The notes below the pieces were generated by a model, which worked only from the letters and a program-made list of their open reading frames with translations, did no database searches and had not been told where the DNA came from. This document shows, piece by piece, positions 25,231-34,477 of a stretch of 64,000 nucleotides of DNA. The DNA lies in the NCBI RefSeq assembly GCF_900100205.1, contig NZ_FNEQ01000002.1:124001-188000 (forward strand), given 5' to 3'. Origin of the DNA: Duganella sp. OV510 (GTDB lineage Bacteria; Pseudomonadota; Gammaproteobacteria; Burkholderiales; Burkholderiaceae_D). The translations under genes and the position numbers were made by a program. The number at the start of each line of letters is the position of its first letter. The stretch's first letter is position 1.

Positions 25231-25997
25231 TGGTTATTCATTCGAAAGACGCGCAGCCGGCATTCAAGCGCTGGGAAATGACCTCGTTTGGCGACGAGCG
25301 TCCCAGCACGGTAGCGCTGCGCGAAGCCGAACAGCGCGAGATCGACGCCGACAACGCCCGCATCGAAGCCGAGCAACGCTTGCAGACAGAGCTGGAAGCG
25401 CAGCAAGAACAACTCGACATGGGGCCGCCGTTGCCGCCGCCCATCGTCTACCCGACCGTCGAGGAGCTGGAGCAGATCCGCGAGGAAGCGCGCAAGGACG
25501 GCTATGACGAGGGCCATGCGGCCGGCCATGCCGACGCCAGCGAAGAAGTGCGCAAGATCGCCGACGAGGCGCTGCAACAGGAGTTGCAGCAAGTCCGCCT
25601 GCTGGCCGACAACTTCAGCAATGCGTTGCACGATGCCGACCAGCTGATCGCCAATGAAGTGCTGGAACTGGCGCTGCAACTGGCCAAGGGCATGTTGAAA
25701 AACGCCTTGCAGGTCAAGCCGGAACTGATACTGCCGATCGTCCGCGACGCCATCGAATACCTGCCGGTGCTGCAACAGCCGGCGCTGCTGGTATTGCATC
25801 CGGACGACGCCCCCACCGTGCGTGGCGGCATCGGCGAAGAACTGAACAAGGGCGGCTGGCGCGTGGTTGAAGACCCGTCGGTCGGCCGTGGCGGCTGCAA
25901 GGTCGACACCGCCAGCAACACCATCGATGCCACCGCCGCCGCCCGCTGGCAGCGCCTGAGCCATGCGCTCGGCAAGGAAGTCGACTGGCTGGACTGA
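25230..25997 (+). CDS. fliH: Flagellar export ATPase regulator FliH
   Basis: The 255-residue protein inhibits and positions the FliI ATPase. It has an acidic Glu/Gln-rich coiled-coil region (about 30-110, with [20 protein letters not shown]) and the C-terminal FliI-binding part with [16 protein letters not shown] near 211. A stretch of G-x-x-x-A/G-type spacing ([13 protein letters not shown]) is typical for FliH. It shares 1 nt with fliG and is followed by fliI after 4 nt. Confidence 0.93.
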   Translation: MVIHSKDAQPAFKRWEMTSFGDERPSTVALREAEQREIDADNARIEAEQRLQTELEAQQEQLDMGPPLPPPIVYPTVEELEQIREEARKDGYDEGHAAGHADASEEVRKIADEALQQELQQVRLLADNFSNALHDADQLIANEVLELALQLAKGMLKNALQVKPELILPIVRDAIEYLPVLQQPALLVLHPDDAPTVRGGIGEELNKGGWRVVEDPSVGRGGCKVDTASNTIDATAAARWQRLSHALGKEVDWLD

Positions 25998-26001
25998 CGC
26001 C

Positions 26002-27423
26002 ATGGATACCGTCGAACACAGCCCTATCACCCCGGCCAACCCGCATGCCGGACGCTGGAAATCCTATCTGAGCGATTGCGCCGCGCTGACCGCCATGGTC
26101 GAGCCGATGCAGGTGTCGGGCCGCGTCACGCGCGTCGCCGGCCTGGTGATGGAGGCGGTCGGGCTGCGCCTGGCAGTGGGCGCCGCCTGTACCGTGCCGC
26201 TGCCCAACGGCGGCAAGATCGAGGCCGAAGTGGTTGGTTTCGAGGGCGACAAGCTGTTCCTGATGCCGCAGTCGGACGTCGAAGGCGTGGTGCCCGGCAC
26301 GCGCGTCTTCCCGGTCGAGCCGGCCATACCGAAGCCGGGCAGCGTGGCCCACCCGCGCCGCCGCCCCAGCGACCGCGCGCGCCACCTGCCGGTCGGTCCC
26401 GAACTGCTGGGCCGCGTGGTGGACGCCGCCGGCCGCCCGCTGGATGGCAAAGGCCCGATCAACGCCATCGACAGCGCGCCAATCAACACCCGCCCGGCCA
26501 ATCCGCTGGGCCGCGCGCCCATCGTCGAGACGCTGGATGTCGGCGTGCGCTGCATCAATGCCATGCTGACCGTCGGCCGTGGCCAGCGCATGGGCCTGTT
26601 CGCCGGCTCGGGCGTCGGCAAATCCGTGCTGCTGGGCATGATGGCGCGTTACACGGAGGCCGACATCATCATCGTCGGCCTGATCGGCGAACGTGGCCGC
26701 GAGGTCAAAGAATTCATCGAGCAGATCCTCGGCGACGAGGGCCTGGCGCGTTCGGTGGTGGTGGCGGCGCCGGCCGACACGCCGCCGCTGATGCGCCTGC
26801 AGGGCGCCGCGTATTCCACCGCGATTGCCGAGCACTTCCGCGACAAGGGCCAGAACGTGCTGCTGATCATGGATTCGCTGACCCGCTACGCGATGGCACA
26901 GCGCGAGATCGCGCTGGCGATCGGCGAACCGCCAGCCACCAAGGGCTATCCGCCATCGGTGTTCGCCAAGCTGCCGGTGCTGGTCGAGCGCGCCGGCAAT
27001 GGCGAGCTGGGCGGTGGCTCGATCACCGCCTTCTACACCGTGCTGACCGAGGGCGACGACCAGCAAGACCCGATCGCCGACTCGGCGCGGGCGATCCTGG
27101 ACGGCCACATCGTGCTGAATCGCCGCCTGGCCGAAGCCGGCCACTACCCGGCCATTGACATCGAGCAATCGATCAGCCGGGCAATGCACTCGATCACCTC
27201 GCACGAGCACCAGACCAAGGCGCGCCAGCTGAAGCAGCTGTTCTCACGCTTCGAGCGCAGCCGCGACCTGATCAGTGTGGGCGCCTACGCCGCTGGCACC
27301 GACCCGGTACTCGACCAGGCTATCCAATTGCATGATCAGATAGAAAATTTCTTGCAGCAACAAATCACGGAACGCGTCACCATGGGCGAGAGTTTAGGGC
27401 AATTGACCTCTCTATTCGACTGA
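26002..27423 (+). CDS. fliI: Flagellum-specific ATPase FliI
   Basis: The 473-residue ATPase energises flagellar protein export. The Walker A motif [12 protein letters not shown] spans about 201-212 and the Walker [19 protein letters not shown] is near 289; the [18 protein letters not shown] block near 315 marks type III ATPases as distinct from F1 beta. The ATG at 26002 is preferred over an in-frame ATG at 25963, which lies inside fliH. Confidence 0.97.
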   Translation: MDTVEHSPITPANPHAGRWKSYLSDCAALTAMVEPMQVSGRVTRVAGLVMEAVGLRLAVGAACTVPLPNGGKIEAEVVGFEGDKLFLMPQSDVEGVVPGTRVFPVEPAIPKPGSVAHPRRRPSDRARHLPVGPELLGRVVDAAGRPLDGKGPINAIDSAPINTRPANPLGRAPIVETLDVGVRCINAMLTVGRGQRMGLFAGSGVGKSVLLGMMARYTEADIIIVGLIGERGREVKEFIEQILGDEGLARSVVVAAPADTPPLMRLQGAAYSTAIAEHFRDKGQNVLLIMDSLTRYAMAQREIALAIGEPPATKGYPPSVFAKLPVLVERAGNGELGGGSITAFYTVLTEGDDQQDPIADSARAILDGHIVLNRRLAEAGHYPAIDIEQSISRAMHSITSHEHQTKARQLKQLFSRFERSRDLISVGAYAAGTDPVLDQAIQLHDQIENFLQQQITERVTMGESLGQLTSLFD

Positions 27424-27457
27424 TTGACCTGGCAGCACGCTACTTATAATTGTCACC

Positions 27458-27898
27458 ATGGCTTCCAAAGCGCAATTAGAAACCCTGATGGACCTGGCGC
27501 AGCGTGAAACAGACGACGCTGCCAAGCGGCTGGGCGCGTCCCTCAAGCAGGTTGACGAGGCAAAGCAGAAGCACCAGATGCTGGTGGGTTTCCAAGAGGA
27601 ATACATCAAGAAGTTCGAAGCGGCGCAGGCGGCCGGGATTACGCCGATGGCATACCGCAATTTCGTGGCTTTCATTGAAAAGCTGGACACTGCGGTCAAG
27701 GGCCAGCTGGACATGATCAAGCACGCCGAATACCGCAGCGAGCAGGAAAAGGCCGCCTGGCAGGCCAGCGAGCGCAAGCGCATGTCCTACTCCACGCTGA
27801 ACGACCGCGCTGACGCGGCGGCGCTCAAGCTGGAGAACAAGCGTGACCAGAAAGCAATGGACGAACACGCGGCACGCGGGGCGTTCTACAAACGATGA
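27458..27898 (+). CDS. fliJ: Flagellar export protein FliJ
   Basis: The 146-residue protein is almost wholly coiled coil (LETLMDLAQRETDDAAKRLG through ENKRDQKAMDEHAARGAF). FliJ is the stalk of the FliI hexamer and an escort for export chaperones. Size, helical character and position between fliI and fliK support the call. No clear ribosome site precedes the ATG. Confidence 0.93.
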   Translation: MASKAQLETLMDLAQRETDDAAKRLGASLKQVDEAKQKHQMLVGFQEEYIKKFEAAQAAGITPMAYRNFVAFIEKLDTAVKGQLDMIKHAEYRSEQEKAAWQASERKRMSYSTLNDRADAAALKLENKRDQKAMDEHAARGAFYKR

Positions 27899-27927
27899 CG
27901 CATTAACCATACCATACGGCGCCAACC

Positions 27928-29589
27928 ATGCAAAACATTCAAATTCCTAACCTTAATGCCAATGCAGTGGCAGCGCCCAAAGTCAACCTGAACCTGAGCG
28001 CCGGCGGCGACAACAATGCTTTCAAGCAGGCGCTGTCACGCGAAATGGATCAGCGCCAGTCCGGCAACGCCAGCAGCGCCAACCAGCCGGCCAAGGCTGC
28101 CGAGCGTCCGAACGCATCGCGCGCGTCCGCGCCGAAGCAGCAGCAGGCCGCGCCCGCAAAGCAGGCGCAGAACGACGACGCCAAGCCGGTCAGCGCCAAT
28201 GGCAACGCCGCTGCAGCCCAGGCGCCCGCGCCCGCGCCGGCCAAGAGCGCATCCACCGACAGCGAAAGCAGCCAGGACAACGAAACCAGCGAAACCCAGA
28301 CCGCGCAAAGCGCTGATCCGATGGCCGACATGCTGGCCCTGGTCGCCGCCTTCAACCAGCCGGTGGCACCAGCCGCGCCGGCCGCCACCGCCAGCACCGA
28401 TGCCAGCAGCACCGCCGTCGGCGTGGCCGCCGCTGGCGCCGACGCACTGAGCGCCGATGACGCCGCCCTGGCCGCCGCCACCGCAGCCGCAACTGCTGCG
28501 GCAGCAGCCGGCGCCGCCGCAAACGACGCGGCCGCCGCCGATCCGGATGCTACCGCTGCCGCGCTGGCCGCTGCCGCCAGCAGCGAAACCGCCGATGCCG
28601 ACGCTGCCGCACTGAAAGCAGCGCAAGACCAGGCCGCCGGCGCCACCGATTTCAAGGATGCGCTGGCCAAGGCCGGCACCACCACGCAAACCGCCGCCGA
28701 TGCCGCAGCATTGGCAGCCGCTGCTGCCGCAGCCAAAACCACCGCCGGCAAGGCCGACGGCGCCACCGAATTCAAACCGGCGACCGCGACCGCCAGCACC
28801 GATGCCGCGCTGGCGCAAGCGGCCGGCAGCCAGGCCAGCGATAGCACCGCCAGCGCCACCGATGCGACCGGGAAGCGCGGCGCCGATGCCCTCAGCCACA
28901 TCGAAGTCAAGGCCGCGCCAGCCAGCGACACGCAGCCGCAGGTCTCGTCGACCCAGCAACAACAGCAGGCTGACGCCGACCCGGCCCAACTGGCCGCCGC
29001 GCCCAAGGCCACCACGCTGAACGCCGAAGCTGCGGCGACGCTGAAGGAACAGGCCAGCATCACCATCGCCCCGACTGCCAGCCACGCGGCGCAGGAAATC
29101 GCCAAGGCCGCCACTGCGGTGCCGACCGACAAGCTCAGCAGCCGCGTCGGCACGCAAGCCTGGGACCAGCAACTGGGCCAGAAAATCATCTTCATGGCGG
29201 CTGGCGGCGAGCAAAGCGCCACCATGGAACTGAACCCGCCGGACCTGGGCCCGCTGCAAGTGGTGCTCAGCATTAACAAGGACCAGGCCACCGCCGCCTT
29301 CAGCTCGGCCGCGCCGGAAGTGCGCCAGGCGCTGGAAAACGCCTTGCCGAAACTGAAGGAAATGATGAGCGACGCCGGCATCCAGCTGGGCAGCGCCACC
29401 GTCTCGGCCGGCATGTCGGACCAGGGCAACAGCGGCTTCAGCCAGCAGGCCGGCGCCGCCCATAGCGGCAATGGCGGACGCTCGGGCGGCAGCTATGGCC
29501 GTGACAGCGGCGGCAACGAAGCCGAAGCGGCGCGCAGCGCGCCGCCACAGCGTCGCCTGCCGGCCGGCGCGGTCGACACCTTCGCCTGA
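27928..29589 (+). CDS. fliK: Flagellar hook-length control protein FliK
   Basis: The 553-residue ruler protein has a very long Ala-rich, low-complexity N-terminal and middle part (about 20-380) and the conserved Flg_hook domain near the end: ATMELNPPDLGPLQVVLSIN near 432, then VRQALENALPKLKEMMSDAG. It sits in the standard place after fliJ, so it is the more likely hook ruler; the FliK-like gene at 19294 is a second member. The Ala-rich region makes long antisense open frames that are not genes. Confidence 0.93.
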   Translation: MQNIQIPNLNANAVAAPKVNLNLSAGGDNNAFKQALSREMDQRQSGNASSANQPAKAAERPNASRASAPKQQQAAPAKQAQNDDAKPVSANGNAAAAQAPAPAPAKSASTDSESSQDNETSETQTAQSADPMADMLALVAAFNQPVAPAAPAATASTDASSTAVGVAAAGADALSADDAALAAATAAATAAAAAGAAANDAAAADPDATAAALAAAASSETADADAAALKAAQDQAAGATDFKDALAKAGTTTQTAADAAALAAAAAAAKTTAGKADGATEFKPATATASTDAALAQAAGSQASDSTASATDATGKRGADALSHIEVKAAPASDTQPQVSSTQQQQQADADPAQLAAAPKATTLNAEAAATLKEQASITIAPTASHAAQEIAKAATAVPTDKLSSRVGTQAWDQQLGQKIIFMAAGGEQSATMELNPPDLGPLQVVLSINKDQATAAFSSAAPEVRQALENALPKLKEMMSDAGIQLGSATVSAGMSDQGNSGFSQQAGAAHSGNGGRSGGSYGRDSGGNEAEAARSAPPQRRLPAGAVDTFA

Positions 29590-29606
29590 TACGCGTCAGT
29601 GCACCG

Positions 29607-29643
29607 AAAACCGGGATCGGCGCCCCTGCCCTCCCGGTTTTGT
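29607..29643 (+). terminator. Likely Rho-independent terminator after fliK
   Basis: A 10-bp stem AAAACCGGGA/TCCCGGTTTT with a 15-nt loop and a short T-run separates fliF-fliK from fliL-fliR. Confidence 0.7.
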
Positions 29644-29772
29644 TGTCTGTTACACTAGGGAAATGTCAAGCAGCACCGGGAACCGCCCTCTTTTCGGCGC
29701 TTCCGTCTGCCCTGGCACAACCGATAATGACATAATGACGGCGTAATCCATTCCGCAGCATGAAGGGCTATT

Positions 29773-30303
29773 TTGAAAGCGAATCCAAAAATGAAAGCCG
29801 ATCAGAAAGTTGAAGCGCCAGCAGGCGGTGGCAGCAAAAAACTGATCATCATCATCGTGGTACTGGTCCTGCTGCTGGGCGGCGGTGGCGCCGGTGCGGC
29901 CTGGTTCCTGATGCACGGCAAGGCTGATGCGGAAGAGCATGACGACTCGCCGAAGAAAAAGAAAGCCAAGAAAGCCGCAGTCAAGCCGGAATACGTGCCG
30001 GTCGAGCCGTTCACCGTCAACCTGCAGCCGGGCGAAGACGGCGCCGACCAATATCTGCAGATCGCCTTCACGCTGCAAGTCGGCGGCGTCGAGGAAATGG
30101 CCAACGTCAAGGACAATATGGCCAAGGTGCGCAGCCGCATGCTGTTGCTGCTGTCGAGCAAGCGCGCGGCCGAGATCAATACGCCGGAAGGCAAGATCCA
30201 GCTGGCCAAGGACATCGTCACCCAGCTGCGCGAGCCATTCGAAGACCGTGGCTCGCAGCAGGACATCGAGGACGTGCTGTTCACGTCATTCATCATTCAG
30301 TAA
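29773..30303 (+). CDS. fliL: Flagellar basal body-associated protein FliL
   Basis: The 176-residue single-pass membrane protein has a Lys-rich N-terminus, the membrane segment KLIIIIVVLVLLLGGGGAGA (about 23-42), a charged linker with KKKKAKK and a periplasmic domain ending FTSFIIQ. FliL stabilises the stator around the motor. The start is a TTG at 29773 with AAGGG a few bases upstream; an ATG at 29791 is possible. It opens the fliL-fliR operon. Confidence 0.93.
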   Translation: MKANPKMKADQKVEAPAGGGSKKLIIIIVVLVLLLGGGGAGAAWFLMHGKADAEEHDDSPKKKKAKKAAVKPEYVPVEPFTVNLQPGEDGADQYLQIAFTLQVGGVEEMANVKDNMAKVRSRMLLLLSSKRAAEINTPEGKIQLAKDIVTQLREPFEDRGSQQDIEDVLFTSFIIQ

Positions 30304-30322
30304 GCACAGAAGCAGATAAGCC

Positions 30323-31303
30323 ATGGCTGATAATTTTCTCTCCCAGGAAGAAGTCGATGCCCTTCTGAAGGGCGTCAACGGCGACCAGGACGACGTCGCG
30401 GCGCAGGAAGACGTCGCCGGGGTACGAACGTATAACCTGGCCACCCAGGAACGTATCGTCCGCGGCCGGATGCCGACGCTGGAAATTATCAACGAGCGCT
30501 TCGCCCGTTTGCTGCGCGTCGGCCTGTTCAACTTCCTGCGCCGCAGCGCCGAGGTGTCGGTCGGCTCGGTGCGGGTCTCCAAGTATTCCGAGTTCATCCG
30601 CAACCTGGTGGTGCCGACCAATCTGAACCTGGTACACATGAAGCCGCTGCGCGGCACGGCGCTGATGGTGTTCGATCCGGGCCTGGTGTTCCTGCTGGTG
30701 GACAATCTGTTTGGCGGCGACGGCCGCTTCCACACCCGCGTCGAGGGCCGCGACTTTACCCAGACCGAGCAGCGCATCATCCTGCGCATCCTGGACATCG
30801 TGTTCGAGGCCTACACCAAGTCGTGGGAACCGGTTTATCCGGTCGAGTTCGAATACATCCGCTCGGAAATGAATACGCAGTTCGCCAACATCGCTACGCC
30901 GAACGAGGTGGTGGTGGCGTCGACCTTCACGGTGGAGCTGGGCTCGGTGTCGGGCCAGATCCACTTCTGCATGCCATACTCGATGATCGAGCCGATCCGC
31001 GACTCGCTGACCTCCAGCCTGCAGGGCGAGGCGCTGGAAGTCGACAAGCGCTGGATACGCCTGATGACGCAGCAGATCCAGATCGCCGAAGTCGAGCTGG
31101 TGGCCTCGCTGGGCACGGCCAAGGTGAATTTCGACGAGATCCTGAATATGCGCGTCGGTGACATCATCCCGCTGCAAATCCCGGAATTCATCGCCGCCAC
31201 GGTGGACGGTGTGCCGGTCATGGATTGCACCTATGGCGTGATGAACGGACAATACGCGCTGAAGGTCGAAAAACTGCTGGCCAATGCCGATAACCTTAAA
31301 TAA
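30323..31303 (+). CDS. fliM: Flagellar motor switch protein FliM
   Basis: The 326-residue C-ring protein receives phospho-CheY. The N-terminal CheY-binding peptide (NFLSQEEVDALLKGV, about 4-18), a CheC-like middle domain (GRMPTLEIINERFARLLR near 50) and a C-terminal SpoA domain (IPLQIPEFIAATVDGVPVMD near 283) are present. Confidence 0.97.
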   Translation: MADNFLSQEEVDALLKGVNGDQDDVAAQEDVAGVRTYNLATQERIVRGRMPTLEIINERFARLLRVGLFNFLRRSAEVSVGSVRVSKYSEFIRNLVVPTNLNLVHMKPLRGTALMVFDPGLVFLLVDNLFGGDGRFHTRVEGRDFTQTEQRIILRILDIVFEAYTKSWEPVYPVEFEYIRSEMNTQFANIATPNEVVVASTFTVELGSVSGQIHFCMPYSMIEPIRDSLTSSLQGEALEVDKRWIRLMTQQIQIAEVELVASLGTAKVNFDEILNMRVGDIIPLQIPEFIAATVDGVPVMDCTYGVMNGQYALKVEKLLANADNLK

Positions 31304-31317
31304 AACCGGAGAGAAAC

Positions 31318-31755
31318 ATGTCGGATAACCAAGACGATCAAGCGCTGGACGAAGACGATCCATGGGGTGCGGCGATCGCCGAACAGGCGCAGGCCGAAGC
31401 TGCCGCGCTGGAAAAGCAGCAGGCTACCTCGCAAGCGGCCAGCGCTGCCGTATTCAAGGACTTTTCCAGCACCCCCAGCAAGACTGAAACACATAACGAT
31501 ATCGACTTCATCCTCGATATCCCGGTCCAGCTGACGGTGGAACTGGGGCGCACCAAGATCGCCATCAAGAACCTGCTGCAACTTGCGCAGGGTTCGGTGG
31601 TCGAACTGGATGGCCTGGCTGGTGAACCAATGGACGTGCTGGTCAACGGTTGCCTGATCGCCCAAGGCGAGGTGGTGGTGGTGAACGACAAGTTTGGTAT
31701 CCGCCTGACCGATATCATCACGCCTTCCGAACGTATCCGAAAATTGAATAAATGA
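31318..31755 (+). CDS. fliN: Flagellar motor switch protein FliN
   Basis: The 145-residue protein has an acidic N-terminus and the C-terminal SpoA domain (DIPVQLTVELGRTKIAIKNL near 68, GSVVELDGLAGEPMDVLVNG near 92, GIRLTDIITPSERIRKL at the end). FliN lines the bottom of the C-ring. Its stop overlaps fliO (ATGA). Confidence 0.97.
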   Translation: MSDNQDDQALDEDDPWGAAIAEQAQAEAAALEKQQATSQAASAAVFKDFSSTPSKTETHNDIDFILDIPVQLTVELGRTKIAIKNLLQLAQGSVVELDGLAGEPMDVLVNGCLIAQGEVVVVNDKFGIRLTDIITPSERIRKLNK

Positions 31756-32411
31756 AGCACGGACTGATTTCTTCCCTTCTGATCGCGGCGGCCTTGGCCG
31801 CCGCGCCTGCGATGGCGCAACGCACGGTGTCCGGCACCATCGGCGGCGCCCACGCGGCCACGCCGGCCGCCGCTGCCGCGCCAGCCCAGGCCTCGCCCCC
31901 TGCCCCCGCCACGCCCCCAGCGACAGCGCCTGCCGCCAGCGAAGCCGGCACGACACCAGCAGCGGATGAAGCCGCGCCGGCAGCCGCCGCGCCAGCGCCC
32001 GCCCCGGCGCCAGCCGCGCAGCCGGGCGCGATGGCGATGACCATCCCGACGCCGGCGCCGACACCGTCGGCCGGCGGCAGCCTGTTGCAAACCTCGCTGG
32101 CGCTGATCTTCGTCATCGCCCTGATGCTGGGCCTGGCCTGGTTGACCAAGCGCATCAACCCGCGCGGCCTCGGCGGCGCCGGCAGCAACGTCAAGCTGGT
32201 CGGCACGCTGAGCGTCGGTACGCGCGAGCGCATCCTGGTGGTCGAAGTCGGCGAGCAATGGATCGTGGTCGGCGCCTCGCCGGGCCGCATGAACGCGCTG
32301 GCCACCATGCCGCGCCAGGAAAGCAGCGAACCGTTGCAACAGGCGACCCTGCCGACCGCCAACTTCGCTGAATGGTTCAAACAAACTATAGACAAACGCA
32401 ATGGCAAATAA
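31752..32411 (+). CDS. fliO: Flagellar biosynthetic protein FliO
   Basis: The 219-residue protein has a signal-peptide-like N-terminus ending in AMA near 22, a long Ala/Pro-rich stretch (about 30-95), one membrane segment ([20 protein letters not shown], about 113-132) and the short FliO cytoplasmic domain ([20 protein letters not shown]). FliO helps assemble the FliPQR export gate. The Ala/Pro stretch is longer than in enteric FliO. It overlaps fliN by 4 nt and fliP by 11 nt. Confidence 0.93.
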   Translation: MKHGLISSLLIAAALAAAPAMAQRTVSGTIGGAHAATPAAAAAPAQASPPAPATPPATAPAASEAGTTPAADEAAPAAAAPAPAPAPAAQPGAMAMTIPTPAPTPSAGGSLLQTSLALIFVIALMLGLAWLTKRINPRGLGGAGSNVKLVGTLSVGTRERILVVEVGEQWIVVGASPGRMNALATMPRQESSEPLQQATLPTANFAEWFKQTIDKRNGK

Positions 32412-33171
32412 GTTGTCCGCAGGCGTTTCCAAGGCAGCGCCGCTGCTGGCGCTGGCCCTGCTGGCGCTGCCACTGGCGGCAGCCGCGCAATCCAGCATCG
32501 GCATCCCTGCCCTGACCGCCACCCCGGCGCCAGGCGGCGGCACCAACTACACGCTGCCGATCCAGACCATGCTGCTGATGACGGCGCTGACCTTCATCCC
32601 GGCGGCGCTGTTGCTGATGACCTGTTTCACCCGCATCATCATCGTGCTGTCGCTGCTGCGGCAGGCGCTGGGCACGCAATCGGCGCCGCCCAACCAGGTG
32701 ATGATCGGCCTGGCACTGTTCCTGACGCTGTTTGTCATGGGCCCGACCTTCGACAAGATCTATAACGAAGCCTACCTGCCCTTGCAGGAAAACAAGCTCA
32801 ACATGAGCCAGGCGCTGGACAAGGGCGCGGCACCATTAAAAACCTTCATGCTGAAGCAGACCCGCGAGGCCGACCTGGCACTGTTCGTCAAGCTGTCACG
32901 CAGCCCGGCGCTGCAAGGGCCGGAAGACGTGCCGCTGCGCATCCTGGTGCCGGCCTTCGTCACCAGCGAGCTGAAAACCGCGTTCCAGATCGGCTTTGCC
33001 ATCTTCATTCCATTTCTGATTATCGACATGGTGGTCGCCTCTGTACTGATGTCGATGGGCATGATGATGATGTCGCCGGCGGTGATTTCACTGCCGTTCA
33101 AGCTGATGCTGTTCGTGCTGGTGGATGGCTGGCAACTATTGCTCGGCTCGCTGGCCCAGAGCTTCTACTAG
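32401..33171 (+). CDS. fliP: Flagellar export gate protein FliP
   Basis: The 256-residue gate protein has a cleavable-type N-terminus (ending near AAAAQ), membrane segments and the family blocks [20 protein letters not shown] near 78, [20 protein letters not shown] near 100 and [20 protein letters not shown] near 205. It overlaps fliO by 11 nt. Confidence 0.97.
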   Translation: MANKLSAGVSKAAPLLALALLALPLAAAAQSSIGIPALTATPAPGGGTNYTLPIQTMLLMTALTFIPAALLLMTCFTRIIIVLSLLRQALGTQSAPPNQVMIGLALFLTLFVMGPTFDKIYNEAYLPLQENKLNMSQALDKGAAPLKTFMLKQTREADLALFVKLSRSPALQGPEDVPLRILVPAFVTSELKTAFQIGFAIFIPFLIIDMVVASVLMSMGMMMMSPAVISLPFKLMLFVLVDGWQLLLGSLAQSFY

Positions 33172-33180
33172 GAGGCCGCA

Positions 33181-33450
33181 ATGACGCCCGAAACCGTAAT
33201 GACCATGGGCAAGCACGCCATGGAAGTGACCCTGATGGTGGCCGCGCCGATGCTGCTGGTGGCGCTGGTGATCGGCCTGGTGGTCAGCATCTTCCAGGCC
33301 GCCACCCAGATCAACGAACAGACGCTGTCCTTCATCCCCAAGCTGGTCGGAGTGTTTGTCGCGCTGGTGGTGGCCGGGCCGTGGATCTTGTCGATCATGC
33401 TCGACTACATGCGCGAGGTTTTCACCGGCATCCCGCTGCTGGTCGGCTAG
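33181..33450 (+). CDS. fliQ: Flagellar export gate protein FliQ
   Basis: The 89-residue, two-helix membrane protein shows ETVMTMGKHAMEVTLMVAAP and VSIFQAATQINEQTLSFIPK, standard for FliQ. It follows fliP by 9 nt with an AGGAGG site. Confidence 0.97.
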   Translation: MTPETVMTMGKHAMEVTLMVAAPMLLVALVIGLVVSIFQAATQINEQTLSFIPKLVGVFVALVVAGPWILSIMLDYMREVFTGIPLLVG

Positions 33451-33551
33451 CCTTCTTATTAATTTGTAACATTTTCCGCTTTGCAAATTAGTTCGCTTAG
33501 AATATTGAAAGTGATGCCACACGGAAATGTAACAGTGGCCGCTAAAAGCTC

Positions 33552-34403
33552 ATGATTACCCTGTCGTCCGCCGATATCAATATGTGGATTGCTGGCCTGT
33601 TGTGGCCGCTGACCCGCATCCTGGCGCTGATCACCGCTGCCCCGATCCTGGGCAACAAGGCGGTGCCGGCGCGCATCAAGGTGGCGCTGGGCGTGGCGAT
33701 CGCGGTCATCGTGGCGCCGGCGGTGCCGGCCTGGCCAGCTGTCGACCCGATGTCGTATGCCGGTTTGCTGATTGTGATGCAGGAAATGTTGATCGGGCTG
33801 GCCATGGGGTTCAGCATCCGCGTGATCTTCGCGGCGGTGGAAATGGCGGGGGAGATTTCCAGTTTGACCATGGGCCTGGGCTTTGCAACGTTCTTCGATC
33901 CGAATACCCAGGGCCGTTCGTCAGCCATCAGCCAGTTTCTGTCGCTGGTGGCGACCATGGCTTTCCTGGCGGTCAACGGCCACCTGGTGTTGCTGTCGGC
34001 GCTGGTGGAGAGTTTTACCACGCTGCCGGTATCGTCGATACCGGTCTACAGCGGCGGCTTCAAACAGATGGCCGACTGGGGCGGCATTGTGTTCAGCGTC
34101 GGCGTTCAACTGTCGTTGCCGATTGTTGCAGCTTTATTGATTACCAACGTGGCGCTCGGCATCCTGACACGCGCGGCACCGCAGTTGAATTTGTTTGGTA
34201 TTGGCTTTCCGATCACGCTGGGTGTCGGTCTGCTGGTGGTGGCGGTCACTTTGCCCTACCTCGGCATGCCGATACAAAACCTGTTTCTGGATGGGATAGA
34301 ACGCGCACGGCTGATGCCGCGCACCTGGTCGCAGCGACCGGAAGTAAGCAAACCGGCAAGCATGCCGGTTCGGCCACCGGAGCTGCAACCTTTGGCGCAA
34401 TAG
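33552..34403 (+). CDS. fliR: Flagellar export gate protein FliR
   Basis: The 283-residue membrane protein completes the FliPQR gate. Typical elements are MWIAGLLWPLTRILALITAA near 11, GNKAVPARIKVALGVAIAV near 33, EMLIGLAMGFSIRVIFAAVE near 78 and a C-terminal ALLITNVALGILTRAAPQLN near 194. The gap to fliQ (101 bp) is long and AT-rich for a tight operon and may hold an internal promoter. No terminator is visible between fliR and the giant repeat gene 74 nt downstream. Confidence 0.96.
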   Translation: MITLSSADINMWIAGLLWPLTRILALITAAPILGNKAVPARIKVALGVAIAVIVAPAVPAWPAVDPMSYAGLLIVMQEMLIGLAMGFSIRVIFAAVEMAGEISSLTMGLGFATFFDPNTQGRSSAISQFLSLVATMAFLAVNGHLVLLSALVESFTTLPVSSIPVYSGGFKQMADWGGIVFSVGVQLSLPIVAALLITNVALGILTRAAPQLNLFGIGFPITLGVGLLVVAVTLPYLGMPIQNLFLDGIERARLMPRTWSQRPEVSKPASMPVRPPELQPLAQ

Positions 34404-34477
34404 CCTCATCTTTTTGAATTTTGGTTTCCTTGTGGCAATTTGATGCGTATCATGGGAAGCTTCCTGGAGACTTTGCA

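Noticed and set aside
29701..29727. Sigma-28-like -10 ACCGATAA before fliL
   Set aside because: The sequence 11 nt upstream matches the -35 box at only 4 of 8 positions.
34430..34447. Sigma-54-like site (TGGCA ... GC) before the giant gene
   Set aside because: Spacing between the GG and GC elements is 9 nt rather than 10, and the -12 box is poor.
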